Assembly: GCF_024448985.1 (NCBI RefSeq)
Contig: NZ_JAMOII010000006.1
Location: 1 to 64,000, forward strand
From: Stutzerimonas stutzeri
GTDB lineage: Bacteria; Pseudomonadota; Gammaproteobacteria; Pseudomonadales; Pseudomonadaceae
Reading direction: 5' to 3'
DNA length: 64,000 nt
Part shown: piece after piece, positions 27,220 to 35,975 of the stretch
Position numbering within the stretch: the stretch's first letter is position 1
Layout of the letters: each line of letters begins with the position of its first letter
Notes under the pieces: model-generated
Databases searched by the model: none
What the model saw: the letters and a program-made list of their open reading frames with translations, nothing else
What the model was told of the DNA's origin: nothing
Position numbers and translations under genes: made by a program

Positions 27220-28224
27220 ATGAGCATCAAAGTAGGTATCAACGGTTTCGGTCGTATCGGTCGTCTCGCCCTGCGTGCGGCCTGGAGTTGGCCAGAGTTC
27301 GAGTTCGTGCAGATCAACGACCCGGCAGGCGACGCAGCGACTCACGCCCACCTGATCAACTTCGATTCGGTGCATGGCCGCTGGAACAACGAAGCTAGCG
27401 CCGAGGGTGAGCATGTCGTGATCGGCGGCAAGCGCATCAAGGTCACCGCCAACAAGGCGATTGCTGAAACCGATTGGTCGGGCTGCGATCTGGTCATTGA
27501 AGCCAGTGGCAAGATGAAGACCGTCGCCGTGCTTCAGGCCTACCTGGATCAGGGCGTGAAGCGAGTGGTGGTCTGCGCACCGGTCAAGGAGAAAGGTGCG
27601 CTGAACGTGGTCATGGGCGTCAACCAGCACCTGTTCGATCCCGCGCAGCACCGCATCGTCACCGCTGCGTCCTGTACCACCAACTGCCTGGCCCCAGTGG
27701 TCAAGGTGATCCATGAGAACCTGGGCATTCGCCATGGTTCGATCACCACGATTCACGACCTGACCAATACCCAGAGCATCCTTGATCAGCCACACAAGGA
27801 TCTGCGCCGCGCCCGTGCCTCGGGTATGAGCCTGATTCCGACGACCACGGGTTCGGCCACCGCAATTGCCGAGATTTTTCCCGAGCTGCGCGGCAAGTTG
27901 AATGGTCATGCCGTACGCGTGCCGCTGGCTAATGCCTCGCTGACCGACTGCGTATTCGAAGTCGAGCGTGCCACTTCGGCGGATGAGGTCAATGCACTGC
28001 TCAAAGCTGCCGCCGAAGGGCCGTTGAAGAGCATCCTCGGCTACGAAGAGCGTCCCCTGGTCTCCATCGATTACCGCACCGACCCGCGCTCCTCGATCAT
28101 CGATGCTCTGTCGACCATGGTGGTGAATGAAACCCAGGTGAAGATCTACGCCTGGTACGACAACGAGTGGGGATACGCCAACCGTGCTGTCGAGTTGGCC
28201 AAACTGGTCGGCTTGGCCATTTAA
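27220..28224 (+). CDS. gap: ars-operon glyceraldehyde-3-phosphate dehydrogenase
   Basis: GAPDH paralogue of 334 aa. The NAD-binding start [15 protein letters not shown] and the active-site SCTTNC with nucleophile Cys152 are intact, as is His in [10 protein letters not shown]. Alone it would be taken for a glycolytic enzyme, but its place directly before arsJ identifies the arsenate-linked form: it uses arsenate in place of phosphate to make unstable 1-arseno-3-phosphoglycerate, which ArsJ exports (the route described in P. aeruginosa). ArsJ begins 12 bp downstream. Confidence 0.93.
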   Translation: MSIKVGINGFGRIGRLALRAAWSWPEFEFVQINDPAGDAATHAHLINFDSVHGRWNNEASAEGEHVVIGGKRIKVTANKAIAETDWSGCDLVIEASGKMKTVAVLQAYLDQGVKRVVVCAPVKEKGALNVVMGVNQHLFDPAQHRIVTAASCTTNCLAPVVKVIHENLGIRHGSITTIHDLTNTQSILDQPHKDLRRARASGMSLIPTTTGSATAIAEIFPELRGKLNGHAVRVPLANASLTDCVFEVERATSADEVNALLKAAAEGPLKSILGYEERPLVSIDYRTDPRSSIIDALSTMVVNETQVKIYAWYDNEWGYANRAVELAKLVGLAI

Positions 28225-28236
28225 CAGGGAGCGATC

Positions 28237-29457
28237 ATGAAGGCGTTGTCAGCTCTTTCCCCGGAAGTGCGCCAGTACCTGCTGGTCACCGGCAATTACT
28301 GGGCCTTTACCCTCACCGATGGCGCGTTGCGCATGTTGGTGGTGCTGCACTTCCACACGCTGGGCTACACGCCTCTGCAAATCGCTGCGCTGTTCCTGTT
28401 CTACGAGATCTTCGGTGTTATCACCAACTTGGTCGGCGGCTATCTCGGAGCACGCCTGGGCCTGAATCGCACCATGAACATTGGCTTGGGCCTACAGGTG
28501 GCGGCCTTGCTGATGCTGACGGTGCCAGCCGCCTGGCTGACCATCCCCTGGGTGATGGGGGCTCAGGCCATGTCGGGTATCGCCAAAGACCTCAATAAGA
28601 TGAGCGCTAAGAGTTCGATCAAGCTGTTGGTGCCTGACAACCAGCAAGGCACGCTCTACAAGTGGGTGGCGATCCTCACTGGCTCAAAGAATGCGCTGAA
28701 AGGGGTTGGCTTCTTTCTCGGCGGTGCGTTGCTGGCATTGATGGGGTTCACGGGCGCAGTGCTGGCGATGGCCGCCGTACTGGCCCTGATCTGGATAGCC
28801 AGCCTGTTCCTGCTGAAGAAAGACCTGGGCAAGGCCAAAGCCAAGCCTAAGTTTCGCGACATCCTCTCCAAGAGCCGGGCGATTAACATTCTCTCGGCGG
28901 CCCGACTATTCCTCTTCGGGGCCCGTGATGTGTGGTTCGTGGTGGCCTTGCCGGTCTACCTGAGCACCGTGTTTGGCTGGGACTTCTGGCTGGTAGGCGG
29001 CTTCCTGGCGGCTTGGGTCATCGGCTACGGCATCGTGCAGTCGTTCGCCCCGAACATCACTGGGAAAAAGCGCGGTCACGTCCCTGATGGACGAGCAGCC
29101 TTCATTTGGGCGGCGCTGCTGGCTGGACTGCCTGCGGCGATTGCCCTCGGCCTTTCGGCGGGCTGGTCGCCTCAGGTTGTGCTGCTGGGTGGGCTGATGG
29201 TGTTTGGCGCACTGTTCGCGGTGAACTCATCGCTACACAGCTACCTGATCGTTTCCTACGCCAAGGAAGACGGTGTGTCGCTGGACGTGGGGTTCTACTA
29301 CATGTCCAACGCCTTGGGCCGTTTACTCGGCACAGTGTTGTCGGGCTGGATTTATCAGAACTACGGACTGGAGGCTTGCTTGTGGGTATCCACGGCATTC
29401 GTTCTGTTGGCCGCTCTGATTTCTATCGCCTTACCCAGGCACGCTGAGGCGATATGA
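28237..29457 (+). CDS. arsJ: ArsJ organoarsenical (1-arseno-3-phosphoglycerate) exporter
   Basis: Major-facilitator permease of 406 aa with twelve predicted helices, beginning MKALSALSPEVRQYLLVTGNYW. It is the last gene of the main operon. ArsJ exports 1-arseno-3-phosphoglycerate made by the adjacent GAPDH; outside the cell this breaks down to arsenate, so the pair gives arsenate resistance without reduction. Family and pairing are recognised from sequence and synteny. A weak hairpin (AGCCCGT / ACGGGCT, 29457-29477) follows without a T run. Confidence 0.93.
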   Translation: MKALSALSPEVRQYLLVTGNYWAFTLTDGALRMLVVLHFHTLGYTPLQIAALFLFYEIFGVITNLVGGYLGARLGLNRTMNIGLGLQVAALLMLTVPAAWLTIPWVMGAQAMSGIAKDLNKMSAKSSIKLLVPDNQQGTLYKWVAILTGSKNALKGVGFFLGGALLALMGFTGAVLAMAAVLALIWIASLFLLKKDLGKAKAKPKFRDILSKSRAINILSAARLFLFGARDVWFVVALPVYLSTVFGWDFWLVGGFLAAWVIGYGIVQSFAPNITGKKRGHVPDGRAAFIWAALLAGLPAAIALGLSAGWSPQVVLLGGLMVFGALFAVNSSLHSYLIVSYAKEDGVSLDVGFYYMSNALGRLLGTVLSGWIYQNYGLEACLWVSTAFVLLAALISIALPRHAEAI

Positions 29458-29566
29458 GCCCGTCAACATCACGGGCTGCTGTATGTGGAGAGGCGCCTGT
29501 GGAAGCCATCAAGCAAGGCTCTCCTGAGCGGTTAATGGTGTATACGAAGGTAGGCTTCGATTCGAC

Positions 29567-30643
29567 TCAGGCACATTGACAGCCGAGCAAGGCATCAATC
29601 TCGCTGACCGTGCTTCGAGCTGTACGAGTGACGCCGATCAGTGTGGCTGAAGCTGCGCCTGTCCATTCGCCATAGCCAACCAGCCAAAGCCTGGGCTCTT
29701 GGGTCGAGTGAGTGCCGGATATGTCAACACGACCCTCCGTGTTGAGTACGCCCAGAGTAGACAAGTGCTCTAAGGCGGGCCTGAAGCCGGTACACCAGAT
29801 CACCGCGTCCACGACAGATTCTGAGCCATCATCCCAGATGACTCCGTTGCGAGTGAAGCGCTCGAAAGGGCGCACAGACTTGAGCACACCGCGCTCGCGA
29901 GCCTCAACAACGGGCGGCACCATCACAATGTCGCCGAGCCCACCGACCGGCTGATCAATGGTGTGGCCTTCCAGTTGTGCTTTCCAGCGCTCTGTCGCGC
30001 GCTCGAACAATACCTTTCCATCTACATCGTCCGGCAAGAACAACGGCTCAACAGGCGTCACCCAGGTCGTGTCTGCGACCTTGGACACCTCGGCAAATAT
30101 CTGAGCACCGGAGTTGCCGCCACCTACCACCAATACTCTCTTGCCGGCGAATGGTTGGGCTTCGACGTAATGAGCGGAGTGCAGTTGCTGGCCTGCGAAT
30201 AGCTCTACATCCGGGTAGCTTGGGATGAAAGGATTGCTCCAAGTGCCAGTTGCACTGACTACTGCCTTCGTATCCCAGTGCTCGTCGCCAGACCATACCC
30301 GTAACCCTGACTCTATGCGTTCCACAGATGTCACGCGAACAGGCCGCACAACCGGGAATTGGTAGCGCTGTTCATACTGGTTGAGGTAGTCGATTACATG
30401 GTTGCGACTGGGATAACCATCCTGAACAGGCGGCATCATCCAACCAGGGATTGAACTCCAAGTGGCTGGCGAGAACAGACGCAGCGAGTTCCAGCCATGC
30501 CGCCACGCGCCACCAGATTCCTCTTCCGCATCGAGGAGCACGAATGAGCATTTGGTTCGACGCAGAAAGTAGGCCACCGCCAAGGCAGACTGCCCACCTC
30601 CGATGATGACGACATCTAGTTTTGGCGTTTGCGCGATATCCAT
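29567..30643 (-). CDS. arsO: ArsO-like flavin-dependent monooxygenase (right copy)
   Basis: FAD/NAD(P)H monooxygenase-like protein of 358 aa, convergent with arsJ. The FAD motif [17 protein letters not shown] lies near residue 10, the NADP-type motif [16 protein letters not shown] near 160, and CTGFRP near 290. It shares the order of motifs with the left ArsO-like protein but is clearly divergent (different substrate-facing residues, insertion [11 protein letters not shown]). The ATG at 30643 gives MDIAQTPKL; upstream in-frame starts would only add a non-conserved leader. It is the last gene before the right repeat and has its own promoter. Confidence 0.75.
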   Translation of the reverse strand: MDIAQTPKLDVVIIGGGQSALAVAYFLRRTKCSFVLLDAEEESGGAWRHGWNSLRLFSPATWSSIPGWMMPPVQDGYPSRNHVIDYLNQYEQRYQFPVVRPVRVTSVERIESGLRVWSGDEHWDTKAVVSATGTWSNPFIPSYPDVELFAGQQLHSAHYVEAQPFAGKRVLVVGGGNSGAQIFAEVSKVADTTWVTPVEPLFLPDDVDGKVLFERATERWKAQLEGHTIDQPVGGLGDIVMVPPVVEARERGVLKSVRPFERFTRNGVIWDDGSESVVDAVIWCTGFRPALEHLSTLGVLNTEGRVDISGTHSTQEPRLWLVGYGEWTGAASATLIGVTRTARSTVSEIDALLGCQCA

Positions 30644-30767
30644 GCTTCGGGCCTTCCATAATGCAGAACAGGAAGTATATCGGCACGGCTCCACGTTCAA
30701 ATGATTTGGCTCAAGAGTGGACGTGAATCGCCCCAGCCTTCCTAGACGCTTGCGGCCGCCTGCTTTT
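30644..30767. other. promoter region of the right arsO-like gene
   Basis: No gene; must contain the leftward promoter. It abuts the right 167-bp repeat. Confidence 0.4.
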
Positions 30768-30934
30768 GGCCCAGAGTGTGTAAAAACGCTTCGTCAAAAT
30801 TGAAGTGCGCGCGTCTACGTGAAATCTGAAATTTTTCGGCACCTCAGCAGATGTGGATTTCGCCCAGATGCGCGATTTCCAGTCCGGTTTTGAGTACCTG
30901 TCGCGCTCGAAAACGTTTTTACACAGCCTCGGCC
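30768..30934 (+). repeat. 167-bp MITE-like repeat, right copy
   Basis: Identical to 21206-21372 by eye and in the same orientation. The flanking bases of the two copies differ (TTTTC and AATAG on the left copy, CTTTT and GAAAT on the right), and no direct target duplication is evident. Confidence 0.85.
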
Positions 30935-31096
30935 GAAATCAGCCCTTCATGCGGTGGTGCGCCCGGAGCAGCAATTGGTGGGCTCTCGGTCGGTATTCTA
31001 GGCGTCGCACTACAGTCCGGCAGTGCAGCACATCAGTCTCAGACGACTGACTCTTCGCCCACTGGAACCCACTGCGCCACACGGCGTCCATGAGAA
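30935..31096. other. short gap between the island and the decarboxylase-like gene
   Basis: No gene or strong motif. It should contain the promoter of the gene at 31097. Confidence 0.4.
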
Positions 31097-31738
31097 ATGG
31101 ACATACTCGACGAAACCATTTACCCCGAAGCCCCCTGGCATTTGACCGGCACCGCCTGCGTGTCGGCCTGGCGGGTGCCGACGCGGGAGTTACCGCCAGC
31201 GCCGAAGGGGCTGGGCTATGCCACATTGGGTGACAACGCTCTGTTGTTGACGATTTGGTCCGCCTATCTGCCGGGCGGCACGTTGGCTTACAACGAGCTG
31301 GCGGTGGCTGCGGTGGTGCGGGGGCACGGCATGCTGGCGCCGGCCGGTACGGTGACGCATATCTGGGTCGACGAGGAGCGCTCGGTTGCTGGTGGCCGCC
31401 AGCTGTGGTCGATCCCCAAGCAAATGGGCGATTTCGTCATCGAGCCGGGTACCGGTGAGCGTGGCTTCGCTGGGCAGTTGAGCGTCGACGATCAGGCGGT
31501 GGCCTCGGTGCGCTTCGCGCCGAACATGAGATTGCCAGGGCAGCCGAGCGCCAGTGGTTTCGTGATTCAACAGAACGATTGCGGGCTGTTGCGTACGCGC
31601 TGTCGTGGCCGTGGACGGATAGTTACCGGGCGCGCCGAGTGGGATTTTTCCACTACCGGCCCGCTGGCCTTTCTGCATGGCCGCGCGCCGTTTTTCAGCC
31701 TGTATCTGCGCGATCTGCAGGCCTCGTTCGGCATCTGA
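31097..31738 (+). CDS. acetoacetate decarboxylase-family protein
   Basis: A 213-aa protein of the acetoacetate decarboxylase (ADC) fold. The recognisable stretch is YNELAVAAVVRGHGMLAP and HIWVDEERSVAGGRQLWSIPKQMGDF (about 70-115), with the ADC-typical Glu/Arg and a Lys in IPKQM at the Schiff-base region. It is shorter than classical ADC (about 245 aa), so decarboxylase activity should not be assumed. It converges with the HpnE-like flavoprotein, with only 4 bp between the stops. It is the first gene right of the island. Confidence 0.7.
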   Translation: MDILDETIYPEAPWHLTGTACVSAWRVPTRELPPAPKGLGYATLGDNALLLTIWSAYLPGGTLAYNELAVAAVVRGHGMLAPAGTVTHIWVDEERSVAGGRQLWSIPKQMGDFVIEPGTGERGFAGQLSVDDQAVASVRFAPNMRLPGQPSASGFVIQQNDCGLLRTRCRGRGRIVTGRAEWDFSTTGPLAFLHGRAPFFSLYLRDLQASFGI

Positions 31739-31742
31739 ACGA

Positions 31743-33161
31743 TCAGAAATCTTCTCCGGGTTCGCCTGTTCTCAACCAGCGACCGAGGCCGCCCGGCTTG
31801 GGCGGCGGTAGCGCGAGTGACCGACCTAGGCCGCGCTCGGCAAGCACCGCTTCTGCGGCCAGCGCGCCGGCTCGGGTGGCGCTCTCCATGCAATACGGCA
31901 AGCCGGTATCGACCCAATCACCTGCTACCCATAAACCCGGCTCTACCGCCGTGTTAGGCCTTGCCGTTTCGGTGCCGGGGAAGGCAGCCGGAATCGCCAT
32001 GGGAATACGGTGTACCGAGGCCGACAGCAGCGCCGCGCGTTGTGCCTCAGGCGCGAACTCGGCGATCTCCCGACGAGTGGCTTCGATGATCGCCGCGTCA
32101 GACAGGTGCTCGACCCGCTGACTCCAGATGATGTTGCTGGCAATCAGCGCACCGCCGCAGGTCGCCGGACGGATATTGGTCAGGTTGTAGAAATCGGTGT
32201 TGAGGCCCCCCGGGTTCCACGGCCGAGCCCAGAAGCGCGAGGCGGTGATCGGCCGGTCGAACCAGAGGTAGCAACTGATATAGGGGCTTGGCTGGAAGCG
32301 CCGCGCGGTCTGCGTCAGCGCATGAGTTTCGGGCAGCAGCGGGGCGATGGCGGTCGGCTGCACGGCCAGCACCACCGCCGACGCCTCGACCTCTGCGCCG
32401 TTGCGCACGCACACCCCGGTGACTTTCCCTTGCTGGCGCAACAGCCCGTCCACCCCGCAGCCGAGCCGCACCTCGCCGCCATGGCGACGGATGAATTCGA
32501 TCGCCGGCCAGGCATAGAGGTCGCTTAGCCCGACCTTTGGCATTCCGAAGGCGATGTCGTTGTGGCCGAGCGCCTGGGCCAGGAGACGCATCAGCGATGC
32601 CGCCGAGCAGCGTTCCACCGGGACTGCGAGGACGGCGACGGCCGCCGAGGCCCAGAACCAGTCGATGAAGAAGTCGCTGACACCGCAGCGTTCCAGGTGC
32701 TCGCGTCCGCTGAGATCGTCCAATTGCATCAGTTCCGGCCCGCTGCTGCGTTGGGTGCGCCAAGCCAGTCGTGTGTTGCTCAGCAGATGACGCAAGGGCA
32801 CGCTCGGCAAGATGCGCGGTAGGTTGCGGACGTAGTGCAGCGGGGCCGGCAAACCGCCGACTTTGAAGTGCATCGAGCGGCCACGATCAAACACGGTCAG
32901 CAGCTCTTCGGTCTGCCACAGCACCTGATCCGCCGTGCCCAGCCGCTGGAGCAGGGCGCACATGTTGGCGTATTTGTTGAGCAGGATATGGGGGCCGATA
33001 TCGACGCTGTCGCCCATTACCGGATCGGCCCAGCTCCGAGCCCGACCGCCAGGCACGTCGGATGCCTCCAGGACGCTGACCTTCAGGCCTGCCTCGGCCA
33101 GCCAGACCGCTGCGGACAACCCGGCGATACCGGCGCCGATGATGACGACGTCGGGCTTCAT
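31743..33161 (-). CDS. HpnE/phytoene desaturase-like FAD oxidoreductase
   Basis: Flavin amine-oxidase-fold protein of 472 aa. The N-terminal FAD motif is VVIIGAGIAGLSAAVWLAEAG (5-25), followed by GGRARSW and the C-terminal GLWVAGDWVDTGLPYCMESATRAG signature of the squalene/phytoene desaturase group. It is closest in style to hydroxysqualene dehydroxylase HpnE, but no squalene-hopene genes are nearby, so the substrate is open. The gene has a clear ATG. Its neighbours are the ADC-like gene (convergent) and the TonB receptor, which is on the same strand and upstream. Confidence 0.75.
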   Translation of the reverse strand: MKPDVVIIGAGIAGLSAAVWLAEAGLKVSVLEASDVPGGRARSWADPVMGDSVDIGPHILLNKYANMCALLQRLGTADQVLWQTEELLTVFDRGRSMHFKVGGLPAPLHYVRNLPRILPSVPLRHLLSNTRLAWRTQRSSGPELMQLDDLSGREHLERCGVSDFFIDWFWASAAVAVLAVPVERCSAASLMRLLAQALGHNDIAFGMPKVGLSDLYAWPAIEFIRRHGGEVRLGCGVDGLLRQQGKVTGVCVRNGAEVEASAVVLAVQPTAIAPLLPETHALTQTARRFQPSPYISCYLWFDRPITASRFWARPWNPGGLNTDFYNLTNIRPATCGGALIASNIIWSQRVEHLSDAAIIEATRREIAEFAPEAQRAALLSASVHRIPMAIPAAFPGTETARPNTAVEPGLWVAGDWVDTGLPYCMESATRAGALAAEAVLAERGLGRSLALPPPKPGGLGRWLRTGEPGEDF

Positions 33162-33293
33162 CCGGCGGTTGCGCCACAGCGGGAGGGTTGACAGGGCATC
33201 GGCAGCACTCTTCGGGACTCGGGTCTGCTTGTGACTCCGCGCGCCGTGGAAGATGCCGAAGCGGGAGCGCTTTCGACGCTCGCCGGACCAGCT

Positions 33294-33313
33294 GAGCCGC
33301 CTTTCGGCGGCTC
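33294..33313 (-). terminator. hairpin after the TonB-dependent receptor gene
   Basis: Perfect 8-bp stem (GAGCCGCC / GGCGGCTC) with a tetraloop (GAAA on the minus strand), 15 bp after the receptor stop. There is no T run, so termination is uncertain. Confidence 0.45.
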
Positions 33314-33327
33314 GCGGACCGGATGGC

Positions 33328-35697
33328 TCAGAGCGTCCAGTTCACGCTGAACATCAGGTTGCGTGGCTCTCCGTAAACGACGCTGGCGTTGTTGGTGATG
33401 CTCGAGTAGTAAGTCTTGTCGAACAGGTTGTTGAGGTTCAGGCGCGTATCGATGTGCTCGTTGACGCGATAACCCAGCATCAGGTTGACCAGGGTGTAAG
33501 CGTCCTGATCGATGCGATAGCTCGAAGCCTCGCTGTAGGTACTGTTCTGGCTGTTCAGGCTGCCGCCGATGCGCCATTTTTCGAGCGTGCCCGGCAGATG
33601 GTAGACGGTGGAGGCTTTGAACAGGTGGCGCGGCTGTTTCGGATCGAAGAGCTCGCCTTCGTTGGTCGGGTCGGCGTCCTTGCGGTACTTGGCTTCGACG
33701 TAGGTGTAACCGACGCTCGCTTGCCAGCGCTCGGTGAGCGAGCCGGCGAGTTCCAGATCGATGCCCTTGCTTTCCACTTCTCCGGCAGCCTCGTAGCAGC
33801 TGACGGCGGGGAAGCTGGGGCACGTGCTGGCCTGGTCGTCGAGGAGCCTGGCGCGATTTTCCTGAAGGATGCGGAAGACCGCCGCCGAGGCGTTGAGCCT
33901 GCCGTCGAAGTACTCGCCCTTGAGACCGATCTCGTAGTTGATGCCGGTCATGGGTTCGATGACGCTGCCGCTAACGTCGCGGCTGTCTTGCGGCTTGAAG
34001 ATATCGGTGTAGCTGGCGTAGACCGAGTAGGTCTCGTTGAGGTCGTAGACGATGCCGGCGTAGCGGGTGACGTTGCGCGTGACCTTGTAGCTGCCGGTGT
34101 CGGTGCCGTCATCGTAGTCGTACCAGTCCAGCCGCCCACCGAGGATGACTGTCAGCGGGTCGGTGATGCTAAGGCGGGTGGCGCTGTACAGGCCTTTCTG
34201 CTGCGCCTCGAACTTCAGGTTCCAGAGGTCCATGTCGTAACTCGGCTTGGGAACCGCGCCGCTGTCCCAGTTGCCGGGGTCGATGTCCGTGCCCGTATCG
34301 CCCCAGCCGCCGTGGCCGTCGAAGATTTCGGTTCGGGTGCTGGCGCCCACCACCAATTCGTGGCGCCGGCCGAACAGCGTGAACGGGCCCGAAAGGTTAC
34401 CGTCGTAGGCGTCGTAGTCGTTGACGTAGGTGTAAGCGCCCGAGCCCTGATTGAGTTCGTCCGCGTTGAACCAGAAGTACGAACCGAGCATGTTGATGCG
34501 GCCCCACATCTTGTTGCCGGCAAGGCGCAGCTTCCAGTCGTTGTCGAAGCGGTGCTCGAGCTCGGCGAACAGGTGCCGGGTATTGGTATCCCAATAGGCC
34601 CAGTCATTGCCCAGGTAGGTCGAGCGGGAGAGGTGCAGGTCGCTGCCATCCGGTGCGGTTGGCAGGCCGCCCCAGTCCGAGTCCTTGTTGTCGTTCTGGT
34701 ACGACGCGCCGAGCGTGAACAGCGTTCTGTCGGTAATGTCCGCTTCGACGATGCCGTAGGCAAAGGCATGTTCGCTGCCGCCGTAATCGATATAGGTGCC
34801 GTTGTCTTCGTAGGCCGTGACGAAGCGCCCGCGCAGGGTGCCGGTCTCGTTTAGCGCGTTGGAGGCGTCCACCTCGGTGCGGTAGCGATCCCAGCTGCCG
34901 GCGCTGGCGCCGATGCTCACGTAGGGCTCGGAGGTTGGGCGCTTGCGGATCATGTTGATGGCCGCCGCCGGGTTGCCGGCGCCCTGCATCAGCCCGGTAG
35001 CCCCGCGAACCACTTCAACGTGGTCGAACATGGCGCTGTCGGGGGCGGTGATGACGTCCTGCGAGAATCGCGACAGGCTCATCGGTAACCCGTCGTACAT
35101 GATGTTGTCGACCTGAAAGCCGCGCGCGAAATAACGCTGACGTTCCGGACCGGACTGTTGGATGGTCAGTCCGGGCGTGCTCAGCACCACGTCGTGCAGG
35201 TTGCTCAGCCCCTGGTCTTCGATCTGCTGACGGGTAATCACGCTGACCGATTGCGGTGTCTCCCGCAGCGACATGGGCAGCTTTGTCGAGGAGTTCACCA
35301 CGCCGGTGGTGTAGGAGCCGGTGCCCTCGGTGGTGCCATCGACCGGCGCGTGTTCGGCGACGATATTCATCTGCCCGAGATTCAATTCGTCCTCTTCACT
35401 GGCGGCGCTGAATACCGTTGCGGTGCCGGCTCGTAGCTCGGCCTCGTATCCCGTCCCCGCCAGTAAACGCCGCAGTGCTTCGGCTGGCTCCAGCGCGCCT
35501 TGAACGGCTGAAGAGGTTCGGCCCGCGAGCGCGTCGGCGCCGAACACCACCTGCACACCGCTCTGGGCCTGGAATTGCTGCAGGGCATCGGTAAGCGGCT
35601 GTGCCGGCACGTCCAGCTCGATGGGAGCCGCATATGCCCCAGCACAGGCACCGAGCCAGGCTGAAAGCATCAGGGGTTGGATAAGTCTAGGTTTCAC
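33328..35697 (-). CDS. TonB-dependent siderophore receptor with STN domain
   Basis: Outer-membrane receptor of 789 aa. After a Sec signal (ending AGAYAAP), an STN (secretin/TonB N-terminal) domain spans about 27-78 (ALQQFQAQSGVQVVFGADAL), the plug covers about 130-240 (LRETPQSVSVITRQQIEDQG), and the rest is a 22-strand barrel ending LMFSVNWTL. The start is a GTG at 35697 with AAGGA upstream. STN domains usually signal to a FecR/FecI pair, but none is adjacent. The plug resembles ferrichrome/ferrioxamine-type (FhuA/FoxA) receptors; the ligand is unassigned. Confidence 0.9.
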   Translation of the reverse strand: MKPRLIQPLMLSAWLGACAGAYAAPIELDVPAQPLTDALQQFQAQSGVQVVFGADALAGRTSSAVQGALEPAEALRRLLAGTGYEAELRAGTATVFSAASEEDELNLGQMNIVAEHAPVDGTTEGTGSYTTGVVNSSTKLPMSLRETPQSVSVITRQQIEDQGLSNLHDVVLSTPGLTIQQSGPERQRYFARGFQVDNIMYDGLPMSLSRFSQDVITAPDSAMFDHVEVVRGATGLMQGAGNPAAAINMIRKRPTSEPYVSIGASAGSWDRYRTEVDASNALNETGTLRGRFVTAYEDNGTYIDYGGSEHAFAYGIVEADITDRTLFTLGASYQNDNKDSDWGGLPTAPDGSDLHLSRSTYLGNDWAYWDTNTRHLFAELEHRFDNDWKLRLAGNKMWGRINMLGSYFWFNADELNQGSGAYTYVNDYDAYDGNLSGPFTLFGRRHELVVGASTRTEIFDGHGGWGDTGTDIDPGNWDSGAVPKPSYDMDLWNLKFEAQQKGLYSATRLSITDPLTVILGGRLDWYDYDDGTDTGSYKVTRNVTRYAGIVYDLNETYSVYASYTDIFKPQDSRDVSGSVIEPMTGINYEIGLKGEYFDGRLNASAAVFRILQENRARLLDDQASTCPSFPAVSCYEAAGEVESKGIDLELAGSLTERWQASVGYTYVEAKYRKDADPTNEGELFDPKQPRHLFKASTVYHLPGTLEKWRIGGSLNSQNSTYSEASSYRIDQDAYTLVNLMLGYRVNEHIDTRLNLNNLFDKTYYSSITNNASVVYGEPRNLMFSVNWTL

Positions 35698-35842
35698 CGT
35701 GGTCTGTCCTTGGCATGCGTGAGTACGAGCGCGGCCGTATCGCCTGCTGCAGACGATGATGAGCGGCGCTTGAAGGCGGCATCGGTGCGGCGTGGAAGCA
35801 GCGGGAACGACGCCGACAGCAAGCCTAGGCAAGGATCGAATG

Positions 35843-35863
35843 CTTGTAAATGAGAAATATTCG
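35843..35863. promoter_or_regulatory. possible Fur box upstream of the TonB receptor
   Basis: On the minus strand GAATATTTCTCATTTAC agrees with about 10 of 16 positions of the Fur consensus. Position, about 150 bp before the GTG, is plausible. Weak match. Confidence 0.3.
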
Positions 35864-35975
35864 CGGATGCATGTGGATACTAAATGCGTGTTTGTCGCGT
35901 TTGTCGTGATTTCATAATCACCGAGCTTGGTAGCGCACGCGCTTCGGATCGGCGGCGGTAAGCCCGCTACAGCGC

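Larger units (their letters stand above)
21206..30934. mobile_element. arsenic-resistance island bounded by 167-bp direct repeats
   Basis: A 9.7-kb block of twelve arsenic-related genes lies exactly between two identical 167-bp repeats in the same orientation. Its intergenic sequence is more AT-rich than that of neighbouring regions. No transposase or integrase is present, so movement would depend on an enzyme acting in trans or on recombination between the repeats. That this is a transferred unit is inferred from content and borders. Confidence 0.65.

Noticed and set aside
21206-30934. Target-site duplications around the island or around each repeat copy
   Set aside because: Flanking bases on either side of the two copies were compared, and no direct repeat of 4 bp or more in the right place was found.
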